Assembly (NCBI GenBank): GCA_021845835.1
Contig: JAJZVE010000060.1
Span: forward strand, 1 to 12,563
DNA length: 12,563 bases
Source: Pseudomonadota bacterium
GTDB lineage: Bacteria > Pseudomonadota > Alphaproteobacteria > Acetobacterales > Acetobacteraceae
Direction: 5' to 3'
Shown here: positions 1 to 6,587 of the stretch, one piece after another
How the letters are laid out: each line of letters opens with the position of its first letter
Numbering within the stretch: the stretch's first letter is position 1
Notes under the pieces: generated by a model
Seen by the model: only the letters and a program-made list of their open reading frames with translations
Database searches by the model: none
Told to the model about the DNA's origin: nothing
Position numbers and translations under genes: made by a program

Positions 1-384
1 TCAGGAAGGTTTAGGCAACTGGAGACTGCGCCTGCAATGTTTTTTTCATGTGCGACGCCCACCGGCGGTCTCAATTGCCGCGCCAGTGGCGCGTATTGGC
101 GTAAAATTACGACGATGCGCGAAAACCTGACATGCGTTGCGGTTGGTGCGACACATGCCGCGCTGTATCGGCCCGCAGCCGCGACAACGTGAGCAAAGAT
201 CGGGAACCGAACGCTGCGGCGGCGGTTGTTCGCGTGCAGATCGGATCGGCGAGCCGGTCCGGTCTGGCAGCCTTCCGGTTTCCCCCCTGGCGCTCCGTCG
301 ATCGGATCGCCGAACTTGGCGGCATCCATGCCCCCCGGCCCGGCGCGCGTCGCCGGGCCGTCGTTTTGCGTGCCGCGCCGGCGT
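1..384. other. Left-edge region without a supportable gene
   Basis: No convincing coding sequence. Open frames that cross it on either strand lack a ribosome binding site and a recognisable family, and most run on as antisense shadows of the peptidase gene to the right. Near the edge is a run of seven T (40-46) preceded by weak complementarity (AGGC at 13-16 with GCCT at 30-33), which could be the terminator of a plus-strand gene ending left of the window. A TAAAAT hexamer at 102-107 has no -35 box at a usable distance. A strong GC hairpin at 336-360 is listed separately. Confidence 0.5.
336..367 (+). terminator. GC-rich hairpin followed by a short T run
   Basis: A perfect 10-bp stem (CGGCCCGGCG at 336-345, CGCCGGGCCG at 351-360) encloses a 5-base loop and is followed on the plus strand by TCGTTTT. 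It lies 25 bases past the stop of the minus-strand peptidase gene, so it may also stop that transcript or protect its 3' end. Read on the minus strand it is followed by a G run, not a U tract. Intrinsic termination is therefore best supported on the plus strand, where no gene is visible upstream. The structure is seen; its function is inferred. Confidence 0.4.
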
Positions 385-1941
385 TTACGTGCCCGTATGC
401 GCGAGCGACAGCGCCATCTGCACCGCGGTGTCGGCCTGCAGCAGCCCGGCGCCGACGGCGAGGCCGGCGCCGTTGGCCGGTGCGGCGGTCTGGTCCAGCA
501 CCTGCGTCAGTTGCGCCGGGGTCAGCGCCGGGTCGGCCTGCAGCACCAGCGCCGCCACGCCGGCCGCGTTCGCCGCTGCCGCCGAGGTGCCGAAGAACGG
601 CGCCAGCGCGCTGGTCACGCTGCCGTCGGGCGCCAGAAAATCCACCTTGGCGGACGATTGCGGCTGCGCCAGCTTCGTGCCGTTGGCAGCGAACAGGAAA
701 GTGCCGCTGCCCACCGAGGAGAAGCTCTCCGGCGTGTTGCTGCCGCCGAAGCGCGGCGCGGCCGTCCATGCCATCGCGCCCACGGTGTTGGCGCCCGGCA
801 CCATTTCGTGCCCGATCACGCTGCCCGACCCGGTGCCGGCGGCGGCGCTGGCGATGCGGCCGTTGCCGTAGGCGATGATCTTGAACAGACCGGGTGGCGT
901 GGCGCCGCCATTGGCATAGAGCACCAGCCGGAAGCCGGTCGCGCTGCCGCTGTTGCTGTAGGTCAGCACCTGGTCCGGCGTGCCGCCGGTCTGGTTGACG
1001 GCGGCGAGCGCCACAGGATTGCCGTTCGCATCGAACAGCGCCATGCCGAGACTGTCGGCGCTGCCGCCGTAGGGCTGGTTCCATTGCAGGTCGAACAGGC
1101 CCTGGCCGCCGCTCGGGATGGTCACGTCAAGCCAGGGCTGCGGCGCGGCGACGCTGCCGAAATTCTGCACCGCGGCCCCCGCCGGCAGCTCCGGCAGCAC
1201 CAGGTGCAGCGGCGCGAAATCCTGCTGGATGTAGTCCTGCCCCTGGTTGCCGGCGGCGGTGAAATAGCTGACGCCGCGCGCCACCGCCTCAGTCACCGCC
1301 GCCTGCACGGTGCCGCCGCTCTGGAAGAACGGCTCGTCCAGATAGGCCACGTCATCGACGATCACGTTGCAGCCGGCGGCGGTGAGGGCGGTGATGCCGG
1401 CGGCGAAGTCGGCTTCGCCGTTGGTTGCGGTGTGGAACAGGATCTGCGCGCCGGGGGCGATGCGATGCACCAGCTCGGCCATCGCCCGGCCCTCGTCATG
1501 GCTGCCGGCCGGGCCGTCCTCCAGCACCTGCACATTGGCCGGCAGGTCGCCGGCGGCCACGTCCGCCGCTGCGCCGCCGAGCACGTTGAAGCTGTCGGAG
1601 AGGATGCCGACCTTGATGCCGGCGCCGCTGACCCCGTACTGGCTGCGCGCGAGATCGCCGTTCACGGCCTGGTCGGCATGGTCGTCGGTGCGCGGCGCGG
1701 CGGCGCCTGTGGACGTGGCGGCGGCGCTGGCCGCGGGCAGCAGGCCGCCCAGCACGAAGCAGGGCGGCAGCAGCATGAGCACGTCCGGCGCCAGCGGCGG
1801 GGCCAGGTCGGGTGCCGCGGCGGCGAGGTCGGTGGTGTAATCGACGACAAAGGGGCGAGGCGCGGAGGCGATCGGCACGGGATGAGATCCGTCGCGGGGA
1901 CCGTGCCGAACCTTGGGGCGGTTTTGCCACCGGGCACGCAT
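385..1941 (-). CDS. Subtilisin-fold (S8-like) peptidase of the DEGRAM-motif group
   Basis: Predicted secreted serine peptidase of 518 residues from the ATG at 1941. Subtilase landmarks occur in order. Asp116 lies in a GILSDSF strand. SHDEGRAM (147-154) stands where HGTxVAG normally sits. AAGNQG (229-234) carries the oxyanion Asn232. FFGTSAAAANAAG (449-461) carries the nucleophile Ser453. At the His position the aligned residue is Glu150, and the usual Pro after the Ser motif is Ala. Residues ~240-370 form a Gly/Asn-rich, beta-looking insertion between the oxyanion and Ser motifs. Residues 56-78 are hydrophobic and signal-like but have no basic n-region. An alternative start is Met56 (1776); neither start has a good Shine-Dalgarno, so the first ~55 residues are doubtful. 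It lies 63 bases after the sapC-like gene and is probably co-transcribed. The fold is confident; activity and export are inferred. Confidence 0.8.
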   Translation of the reverse strand: MRARWQNRPKVRHGPRDGSHPVPIASAPRPFVVDYTTDLAAAAPDLAPPLAPDVLMLLPPCFVLGGLLPAASAAATSTGAAAPRTDDHADQAVNGDLARSQYGVSGAGIKVGILSDSFNVLGGAAADVAAGDLPANVQVLEDGPAGSHDEGRAMAELVHRIAPGAQILFHTATNGEADFAAGITALTAAGCNVIVDDVAYLDEPFFQSGGTVQAAVTEAVARGVSYFTAAGNQGQDYIQQDFAPLHLVLPELPAGAAVQNFGSVAAPQPWLDVTIPSGGQGLFDLQWNQPYGGSADSLGMALFDANGNPVALAAVNQTGGTPDQVLTYSNSGSATGFRLVLYANGGATPPGLFKIIAYGNGRIASAAAGTGSGSVIGHEMVPGANTVGAMAWTAAPRFGGSNTPESFSSVGSGTFLFAANGTKLAQPQSSAKVDFLAPDGSVTSALAPFFGTSAAAANAAGVAALVLQADPALTPAQLTQVLDQTAAPANGAGLAVGAGLLQADTAVQMALSLAHTGT

Positions 1942-1951
1942 CCGCGCCCGA

Positions 1952-1965
1952 TGAGACTGGTCTCA
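1952..1965. promoter_or_regulatory. Inverted repeat TGAGAC-TG-GTCTCA upstream of the peptidase gene
   Basis: A perfect 6-2-6 inverted repeat lies in the 63-base gap between the sapC-like stop (2005) and the ATG at 1941. It could be an operator half-site pair or a small RNA hairpin separating the two cistrons. On the minus strand it is preceded, not followed, by CCTTTT, so it is not a good terminator. No regulator gene lies nearby. Confidence 0.3.
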
Positions 1966-2004
1966 AAAGGTTTGCGGACCGTTGCTGGACCTGGGGCGCC
2001 GCGG

Positions 2005-2751
2005 TCAGCCGCCGCGCGCCGCCGCCAGCTCGATCAGCCGGCCCCAGCGCCCGATCGAGTAGAGATGCGCGTAGATCGCCGCCACCCAGCCCATGCGGCG
2101 CCAGTCGAGATAGGTGGCGTCGTCCACTTCGGCGAGCCGCTCCGCCTTGACGATCTTGAAGCCGCGGATGCGCGCGCTGCCGCCGGCGGTGAAGTTCACC
2201 GTCGCCTCCTCGTCCTCCAGGATGCCGGCGGCATTGAGAGTGCTGGCGAAGCTGTTGGCCGCCACCATGGCCTCGCGCAGCGCCTTGGCGAAGGCCATCG
2301 CCTCGCCCAGCGCCGCCGACGGGCGGCCGTCCTCGAACAGCGGCACGCCGGCGTCGGCGCGCAGCTGCGGCGCGTCCGCCTCGACCGCGACGACCTGCGA
2401 GCGGCTGGCGGCGTCCTCGACGGAGATGAAAGGGAAGGCGCGCACATAGGCCGGGACATAGGATTCCGGCGTCCAGGTGCCGTCCGCGCGGATGAACAGG
2501 TTCTGCCCCTCGCGCAGGCCGAGCAGCGCGACCACGGTCGGGGTGGCGCCGCCGGTGAACAGCACCGGGAAGTGCTGCGCTGCCGCCTCGATCTCGGTCA
2601 GGCCGACCGGCACCGACTGCGCAGTGGCGGCGAACCCGACGCCCACGCTGCGGTCGAGCCGCAAGTGGCCGTGCGTCGGCGCGGCGACGGCGACAATGCG
2701 CCTGAAGAACAGCGGCAGCTGGGCGGCGGCTTTGGTCTGGCTCTGCGACAT
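2005..2751 (-). CDS. SapC family protein
   Basis: A 248-residue protein matching the SapC family, named from a Campylobacter S-layer-associated gene; the biochemical role is not established. Visible family signatures are VPVGLTEIEAAAQHFPVLF (47-65), ALLGLREGQNLF (75-86), a YVPAYVRAFPF block (98-108), LFEDG (138-142) and an aromatic C-terminus with YLDWRRMGW (214-222). There is no signal peptide or transmembrane segment. The frame extends upstream to 2817, but the ATG at 2751 is preferred: AAGGTG lies seven bases before it, and the family region starts soon after. It sits between the retropepsin-like lipoprotein gene (78 bases upstream) and the subtilase gene (63 bases downstream), both on the same strand, which suggests one transcript for envelope functions. 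Family assignment is confident from motifs; function is unknown. Confidence 0.85.
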   Translation of the reverse strand: MSQSQTKAAAQLPLFFRRIVAVAAPTHGHLRLDRSVGVGFAATAQSVPVGLTEIEAAAQHFPVLFTGGATPTVVALLGLREGQNLFIRADGTWTPESYVPAYVRAFPFISVEDAASRSQVVAVEADAPQLRADAGVPLFEDGRPSAALGEAMAFAKALREAMVAANSFASTLNAAGILEDEEATVNFTAGGSARIRGFKIVKAERLAEVDDATYLDWRRMGWVAAIYAHLYSIGRWGRLIELAAARGG

Positions 2752-2829
2752 CCTGCGGCACCTTGACGGCGAGGGGGCGCGCACTGTGCCGCAGTCCTCG
2801 CGGAAAGGCGAGCGCACCGCCGCGCCGCA

Positions 2830-3741
2830 TCAACGCAGGAACAGCCGGCCGGTGGCGTAGGAGATCCAGATGTGCCGCGGGCCGAGATAGTCGGCGCCGA
2901 GCAGCATTGCCACGCCGGGCAGGCGCAAATCGGCGATATCGACGCGCATGTCGTGCGCCACCGCGCCGGGCAGGCCGAGTTCGCCGAAACGATGCTGGCG
3001 GAAGTCGATCCCGCCCAGGCCGATGCCGACGCCGGTGCGCCGCGGGTCGCGCGCCAGCGCCGCGTCGGTGATGCCGAGTGTGGCAGCGGCTTCGCGCGCC
3101 AGCAGCGTGGTGCGCGCGCCGGTGTCGAGCAGGGCGCGCACGGTCACGCCATCGACCAGCACATCGACGAAGGCGAGGCCGGAGCGCGTGCGCGCGATCG
3201 GCACCGCGATGGCATCCGGCCACGGATCGAACCGCGCGCAGCCATGCGCGACATAGAGCGACATGCGCCCCGCCGGCAGATCGAGCTCCACCTCGAAGTG
3301 CGAGAGCACGTCGGCGCCGAGCAGTCCGGCCACGATCGGCCGCTGCCCCGGAAAGCCGGGCATCTCGCCCAGGCCGATGCTCTGGTCGGTGCGCACCACG
3401 TCGCCGACCGCGAACTGGTGCAGGCGCACATTGTCGGCGCGCACCGGCCCTGAGATGCCGAGCAGCACGCTGCCGTGCTGAGGATCGCGCGGCAGTTGCA
3501 ACAGGTGCGCCGCCTGCGGCGTCAGCGTCGAGGCTTCGGCGCCGGTATCGACCACGAACAGCGCGGTGCGGCCGTTCAGGCTGACCGGCGCGAGCATGAA
3601 GTTGCGCACGTTGCGCAGCGGCAGATCGGCCTTGCGCTCCAGCGTGCAGCCGTCCGCCAGCCGCGGCGGCGGCTCCGCGGCGCAGGCGGTCAGGCCGAGG
3701 AACAGCGGCAGCACGAGCAGGCAGAGGAGGGCGCGGGGCAT
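2830..3741 (-). CDS. Lipoprotein with two retropepsin-like aspartic protease domains
   Basis: A 303-residue protein that begins with a lipoprotein signal peptide: basic start, hydrophobic core, then LTAC with the lipidation Cys at residue 20. The mature part contains the retropepsin signature twice: FVVDTGAEAS with Asp65 and later GLLGAD (139-144), then LLDTGARTT with Asp206 and later LLGAD (280-284). Each half thus has an Asp-Thr-Gly-Ala active-site loop and a downstream hydrophobic-Gly motif. Retropepsins are normally dimers of one such unit, so this reads as a fused pseudo-dimer able to form a complete active site in one chain, anchored to a membrane facing the periplasm (inferred). It is first of three same-strand genes, ahead of the sapC-like and subtilase genes. 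No Shine-Dalgarno precedes the ATG; a promoter-like element ends six bases before it. Natural substrate unknown. Confidence 0.85.
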   Translation of the reverse strand: MPRALLCLLVLPLFLGLTACAAEPPPRLADGCTLERKADLPLRNVRNFMLAPVSLNGRTALFVVDTGAEASTLTPQAAHLLQLPRDPQHGSVLLGISGPVRADNVRLHQFAVGDVVRTDQSIGLGEMPGFPGQRPIVAGLLGADVLSHFEVELDLPAGRMSLYVAHGCARFDPWPDAIAVPIARTRSGLAFVDVLVDGVTVRALLDTGARTTLLAREAAATLGITDAALARDPRRTGVGIGLGGIDFRQHRFGELGLPGAVAHDMRVDIADLRLPGVAMLLGADYLGPRHIWISYATGRLFLR

Positions 3742-3777
3742 TCGCGTATGACAGGGTCTTTAGCATCGTGCCGGCAA
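3742..3777 (-). promoter_or_regulatory. Candidate promoter for a leaderless transcript of the retropepsin-like lipoprotein gene
   Basis: Read on the minus strand: TTGCCG (3777-3772), 18-base spacer, TGTCAT (3753-3748), six bases, then ATG. Each hexamer matches four of six sigma-70 consensus bases. Transcription would start at or next to the A of the ATG, which fits the absence of a Shine-Dalgarno sequence. Confidence 0.35.
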
Positions 3778-3924
3778 AGACGATATGCGTCATTGCGCAA
3801 CCGGCGGCCGGCACCGAGACGTGAACGCGGGTCTCGTCCGCGGCGGCGCGGCACTGGCAGGGGAACTTCGGGATACCTAAGCTCTTGGCGGTTGGCGCGA
3901 TGGCCGTGCTGGCCGGACGGCGCC

Positions 3925-3930
3925 GGAAGG
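3925..3930 (+). promoter_or_regulatory. Ribosome binding site deciding the esterase start
   Basis: GGAAGG lies eight bases before the ATG at 3939. It is the only good Shine-Dalgarno near the 5' end of this frame and favours 3939 over the upstream TTG at 3885. Confidence 0.6.
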
Positions 3931-3938
3931 GATGTTGC

Positions 3939-4952
3939 ATGTACGATGGTTTCCCGCGCCGCTGGACGCGCCTCACCCGCCGCATGCTGCTGCCGGACCG
4001 GCGGGTACGCCGCGCGCTGCGCCAGGTGGCGGACCTGGTGCCGGCCAGCCTGTTCGAGACGCTGCGGCCGGCGACCGGGTTCGCCGCCGCAGCGGCCGGC
4101 CGCGTGGTCGAGGTGAGCGACTTCGGCGCCAATCCCGGCCGGCTGCGCATGATGCTGCATGTGCCGCCGACGCCGCCGCGGCCGGGCGCGCCGCTGCTGG
4201 TGCTGCTGCATGGCTGCGGCCAGGACGCGGTGCGGTTCGCCGGCAGCTCCGGCTTCATGGCGCTGGCGAACCGGATTGGCGCGCCGCTGCTGCTGCCCGA
4301 CCAGCAGACGGAGAACAACCAGCAGCGCTGCTTCAACTGGTTCCGCCCCGCCGACATACGCCGCGGCGGCGGCGAGGTGGCATCGATCCGGCAGATGGTG
4401 GGCGAGGCGCTGCGCCGCTTCGCGGGCGATCCGGCGCGCGTATTCGTCGCCGGCCTGTCCGCCGGCGGCGCGCTGACCGCGGCGCTGCTGGCCGCCTATC
4501 CGGACGTGTTCGCGGCCGGCGGCGTGGTCGCCGGGCTGCCGGTCGGCGCCGCCGACGACGTCCACAGCGCGCTCGCGCAGATGAGCCGTGCGCAGCGCAC
4601 CCCGCGCGCGGAGTGGGTGGCGCGGGTGCCGCGGCGCGAGGGCGGGGGCTGGCCGCGGCTGTCGATCTGGCACGGCGAGGCCGACCGCACCGTCGATCCG
4701 GCCAACGGCGAATTGCTGGCGGCGCAATGGACCGGGCTGCTCGGCCTGCCGGAAGCGCCGGATATCGAGGAGCGCCCGGCGCCGCATCTGCACCGCCGCG
4801 TCTGGGGCGATGCGGTGGAGCACTGGCGCCTGGCCGGCTTCGGCCACGCCTTCCCGGTGGCCGACGGACAGCCCGCCGATCCGTTCGTGCTGCCCGCCGG
4901 CATCGCAGCCGCCGCAGCGATGGCACGGTTCTGGGGGCTGGACGCCGATTGA
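3939..4952 (+). CDS. PHB-depolymerase-family alpha/beta-hydrolase esterase
   Basis: A 337-residue esterase of the PHB depolymerase/LpqC type, related to enzymes that cleave poly(3-hydroxybutyrate) or feruloyl and similar esters. Visible features are the oxyanion-hole HGCGQ (91-95), the conserved QQRCFNWF (128-135), the nucleophile elbow GLSAGG with Ser174 (172-177), WHGEADRTVDP with candidate catalytic Asp249, and GFGHAFPV with His303. The N-terminal ~45 residues are basic, with no clear signal peptide, so a cytoplasmic location is more likely than secretion. The start at 3939 is chosen because GGAAGG lies eight bases before the ATG; an in-frame TTG at 3885 would add 18 residues without a better site. 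It is the first gene of an operon: its TGA overlaps the truA TTG start. True substrate unknown; depolymerase activity on native granules is not implied. Confidence 0.88.
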   Translation: MYDGFPRRWTRLTRRMLLPDRRVRRALRQVADLVPASLFETLRPATGFAAAAAGRVVEVSDFGANPGRLRMMLHVPPTPPRPGAPLLVLLHGCGQDAVRFAGSSGFMALANRIGAPLLLPDQQTENNQQRCFNWFRPADIRRGGGEVASIRQMVGEALRRFAGDPARVFVAGLSAGGALTAALLAAYPDVFAAGGVVAGLPVGAADDVHSALAQMSRAQRTPRAEWVARVPRREGGGWPRLSIWHGEADRTVDPANGELLAAQWTGLLGLPEAPDIEERPAPHLHRRVWGDAVEHWRLAGFGHAFPVADGQPADPFVLPAGIAAAAAMARFWGLDAD

Positions 4953-5731
4953 ACACGCGCGCCGCGCTGCTGATCGAATACGACGGCGCCGGTTTCGTCG
5001 GCTGGCAAAGCCAGGACCGGGGCCTCGCCATACAGGACGTGCTGGAGGCGGCGGCGTCGCGTCTGGTTGCCGGCGCGCGCGTGCCGAGCGCGGTCGCCGG
5101 GCGCACCGATGCCGGCGTGCATGCCGAGGGGCAGGTGGCGCTGATCGAGCTGCCGGCGCCGTTCCCGCTGGCCCGGCTGCGCGAGGCGCTGAATTTCCAC
5201 CTCAGGCCGCATCCGGTGGTGGTGCTGCGCGCCACGGCGGCGGCGCCGGGCTGGCATCCGCGCTTCGCCGCGATCGGGCGCGCCTATCGCTACCGCATCC
5301 TCAACCGCCGCCCGCGGCCGGCGCTGCTGGCGGGGCGGGTCTGGCACCTGCCGCGCCCGTTGGACGCGGATGCCATGCACGCGGCGGCGCAAACGCTGCT
5401 CGGCCGGCACGATTTCAGCGCCTTCCGCGCCGCCGCCTGCCAGGCCGCCAGCCCGTTGCGCACGCTCGACCGGCTGGACGTGACGCGCGACGGCGAGCTG
5501 ATCGAGATCGTCGCCGCGGCGCGCAGCTTCCTGCACCATCAGGTGCGCAACATGGTCGGCACGCTGGCGCTGGTGGGCGCGGGACGCTGGCCGGTGGCGC
5601 GCGTGGCCGAGGTGCTGGCCGGGCGCGACCGCCGCGCCGCCGGCCCGACCGCGCCGGCCGAGGGGCTGTATCTGACCGGCGTGCGCTACGCGCGCGATCC
5701 GTTCGCCGAACCGAGGGAGGACGAGGCATGA
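4949..5731 (+). CDS. truA: tRNA pseudouridine(38-40) synthase TruA
   Basis: Converts uridines 38, 39 and 40 of the tRNA anticodon stem-loop to pseudouridine in the cytoplasm. The 260-residue length fits the family. Landmarks in order: the N-terminal IEYDGAGFVGWQ block (9-20), the catalytic loop GRTDAGVHA with Asp54, the conserved RAYRYRI segment (111-117), LHHQVRNMVG (195-204) and GPTAPAEGLYL (232-242). No ATG fits the N-terminus. The likely start is TTG at 4949, which overlaps the TGA of the esterase gene (4950-4952), with a G run about 11 bases upstream; this implies translational coupling. The stop overlaps the ATG of the next gene (ATGA, 5728-5731). Gene identity is near certain; the TTG start is inferred from position and conserved N-terminal sequence. 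Confidence 0.95.
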   Translation: MNTRAALLIEYDGAGFVGWQSQDRGLAIQDVLEAAASRLVAGARVPSAVAGRTDAGVHAEGQVALIELPAPFPLARLREALNFHLRPHPVVVLRATAAAPGWHPRFAAIGRAYRYRILNRRPRPALLAGRVWHLPRPLDADAMHAAAQTLLGRHDFSAFRAAACQAASPLRTLDRLDVTRDGELIEIVAAARSFLHHQVRNMVGTLALVGAGRWPVARVAEVLAGRDRRAAGPTAPAEGLYLTGVRYARDPFAEPREDEA

Positions 5732-6246
5732 ACGCCGAGCAGCTGCGCGCCGTGCAGGCGCCGCTGAAGCAGGCCTATCGCGACGACCCGGCGCGGGCGC
5801 GCATCGCGGCGCGGGCGGAGGCGCGGCTGGAGGTGGCCGACATCGCCGCGGTGGTGACGCGCTGGCAGGGCGAGACGGTGGCCGGGCTGCATCCGGCGGC
5901 CGGCGGCAGCGGCGCGCTGGCGTGCTCGGCCGACATGCTGCTGCAGGCGCTGGTGGCCTGCGCCGGCGTGACGCTGCGCGCGGTCGCGACCGCGATGGGG
6001 ATCACGCTGCGCGGCGGGCGCATCGTCGCGGAGGGCGTGTGGGACGCGCGCGGCACGCTGGCGATCGACAAAACGGCGCCGGTCGGCCTGACCGAGATCG
6101 CGCTGCATTTCGAGCTGGACACCGACGCCGATCCGGCCAGGGTGGAGCGGCTGCTGGCCAGCACGGAACGATTCTGCGTGATCTTCCAGACGCTGCGCTC
6201 GCCCCCCACATTGCGCATGACGCATGCGGTGCCGGCCGGCGGCTGA
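5728..6246 (+). CDS. OsmC family protein
   Basis: A 172-residue OsmC/Ohr-superfamily protein; characterised members are thiol peroxidases that reduce organic hydroperoxides in the cytoplasm. Both expected cysteines are present: Cys78 in LVACAGVTL (on the central helix after CSADMLLQAL) and Cys150 in RFCVIFQTL. The region between them has the usual beta-strand run (TEIALHFEL, 122-130). The ~45-residue N-terminal extension before the core is longer than in the shortest Ohr proteins. The start is secure: GGGAGG (5715-5720) lies seven bases before the ATG, and the ATG overlaps the truA stop, so it is the third gene of the esterase-truA operon. Which hydroperoxide it uses, and whether it is osmotically or peroxide induced, cannot be read from sequence. 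Confidence 0.88.
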   Translation: MNAEQLRAVQAPLKQAYRDDPARARIAARAEARLEVADIAAVVTRWQGETVAGLHPAAGGSGALACSADMLLQALVACAGVTLRAVATAMGITLRGGRIVAEGVWDARGTLAIDKTAPVGLTEIALHFELDTDADPARVERLLASTERFCVIFQTLRSPPTLRMTHAVPAGG

Positions 6247-6248
6247 GC

Positions 6249-6281
6249 GGGGGTGACAAGAAAGTTTCACATTGCACCCCC
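6249..6281 (+). other. Long-loop hairpin between the OsmC gene and the small lipoprotein gene
   Basis: GGGGGTG (6249-6255) pairs perfectly with CACCCCC (6275-6281) across a 19-base A/T-richer loop, starting two bases after the OsmC stop codon. No U tract follows, so it is not a classic terminator. It could stabilise the operon 3' end or lie in the leader of the downstream lipoprotein gene. Confidence 0.3.
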
Positions 6282-6317
6282 TCTCGCGGCCCGGCGCCTG
6301 CGGTATGGAGGGGGATG

Positions 6318-6545
6318 ATGCGAGTGGAGCGTGGCGCGATGCGGGCATTCACCAGGACGGCGGCCCGTGTGCTGGTGGCCGTGGCGGCGCTGGGCGTGGG
6401 CGCCTGTGCGATGGTCTCGGACGGGGTGGACCGGGCGTCCCAGTACGACGGGGCGACGCCGGGGACGGTGCCGGGCCATGTCGGCGAGCCGAGCGGCCCG
6501 CTGGACAACGGCCTGCTGCCGGAGCCGTGGGGCGACACGTCGTAG
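6318..6545 (+). CDS. Small lipoprotein of unknown function
   Basis: A 75-residue product from the ATG at 6318. It has an Arg-rich n-region, a hydrophobic stretch (ARVLVAVAALGVG) and a lipobox ending VGAC, so the mature chain is a lipid-anchored tail of only ~46 residues rich in Gly, Pro and Asp. I do not recognise the tail. Start choice: GGAGG (6307-6311) lies six bases before 6318. Adjacent ATGs at 6315 and 6339 are possible; 6339 has GGAG nine bases upstream and gives a tidier signal peptide. It lies between the OsmC gene (72 bases upstream) and the carbonic anhydrase gene (42 bases downstream). Small envelope lipoproteins of this shape are common in the class, usually uncharacterised. Coding status rests on the signal peptide, lipobox and ribosome binding site together. 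Confidence 0.65.
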   Translation: MRVERGAMRAFTRTAARVLVAVAALGVGACAMVSDGVDRASQYDGATPGTVPGHVGEPSGPLDNGLLPEPWGDTS

Positions 6546-6553
6546 CCGCGGGT

Positions 6554-6587
6554 TTGCGCATGCCGCCAGCCTGACTATACCGGCGGC
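6554..6587 (+). promoter_or_regulatory. Promoter of the carbonic anhydrase gene, apparently leaderless
   Basis: TTGCGC (6554-6559), 16-base spacer and TATACC (6576-6581) resemble a sigma-70 promoter. The -10 ends six bases before the ATG at 6588, so transcription should begin at the start codon. The six bases between are GGCGGC and contain no spaced Shine-Dalgarno. Confidence 0.5.

Noticed and set aside
226..2766. 846-residue open frame on the plus strand
   Set aside because: It lies antisense to the subtilase and sapC-like genes, both supported by family motifs. Its translation is low-complexity Arg/Gly/Ala/His without a recognisable domain, as expected from a stop-poor frame in very GC-rich DNA.
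1496..4357. 953-residue open frame on the minus strand
   Set aside because: It spans parts of the subtilase, sapC-like, aspartic protease and esterase genes in another frame or strand, with Arg/Ala-rich junk composition and no family match.
6272..6309. TTGCAC...TATGGA as a promoter for the small lipoprotein gene
   Set aside because: The spacing is 26 bases, too long for a sigma-70 promoter.
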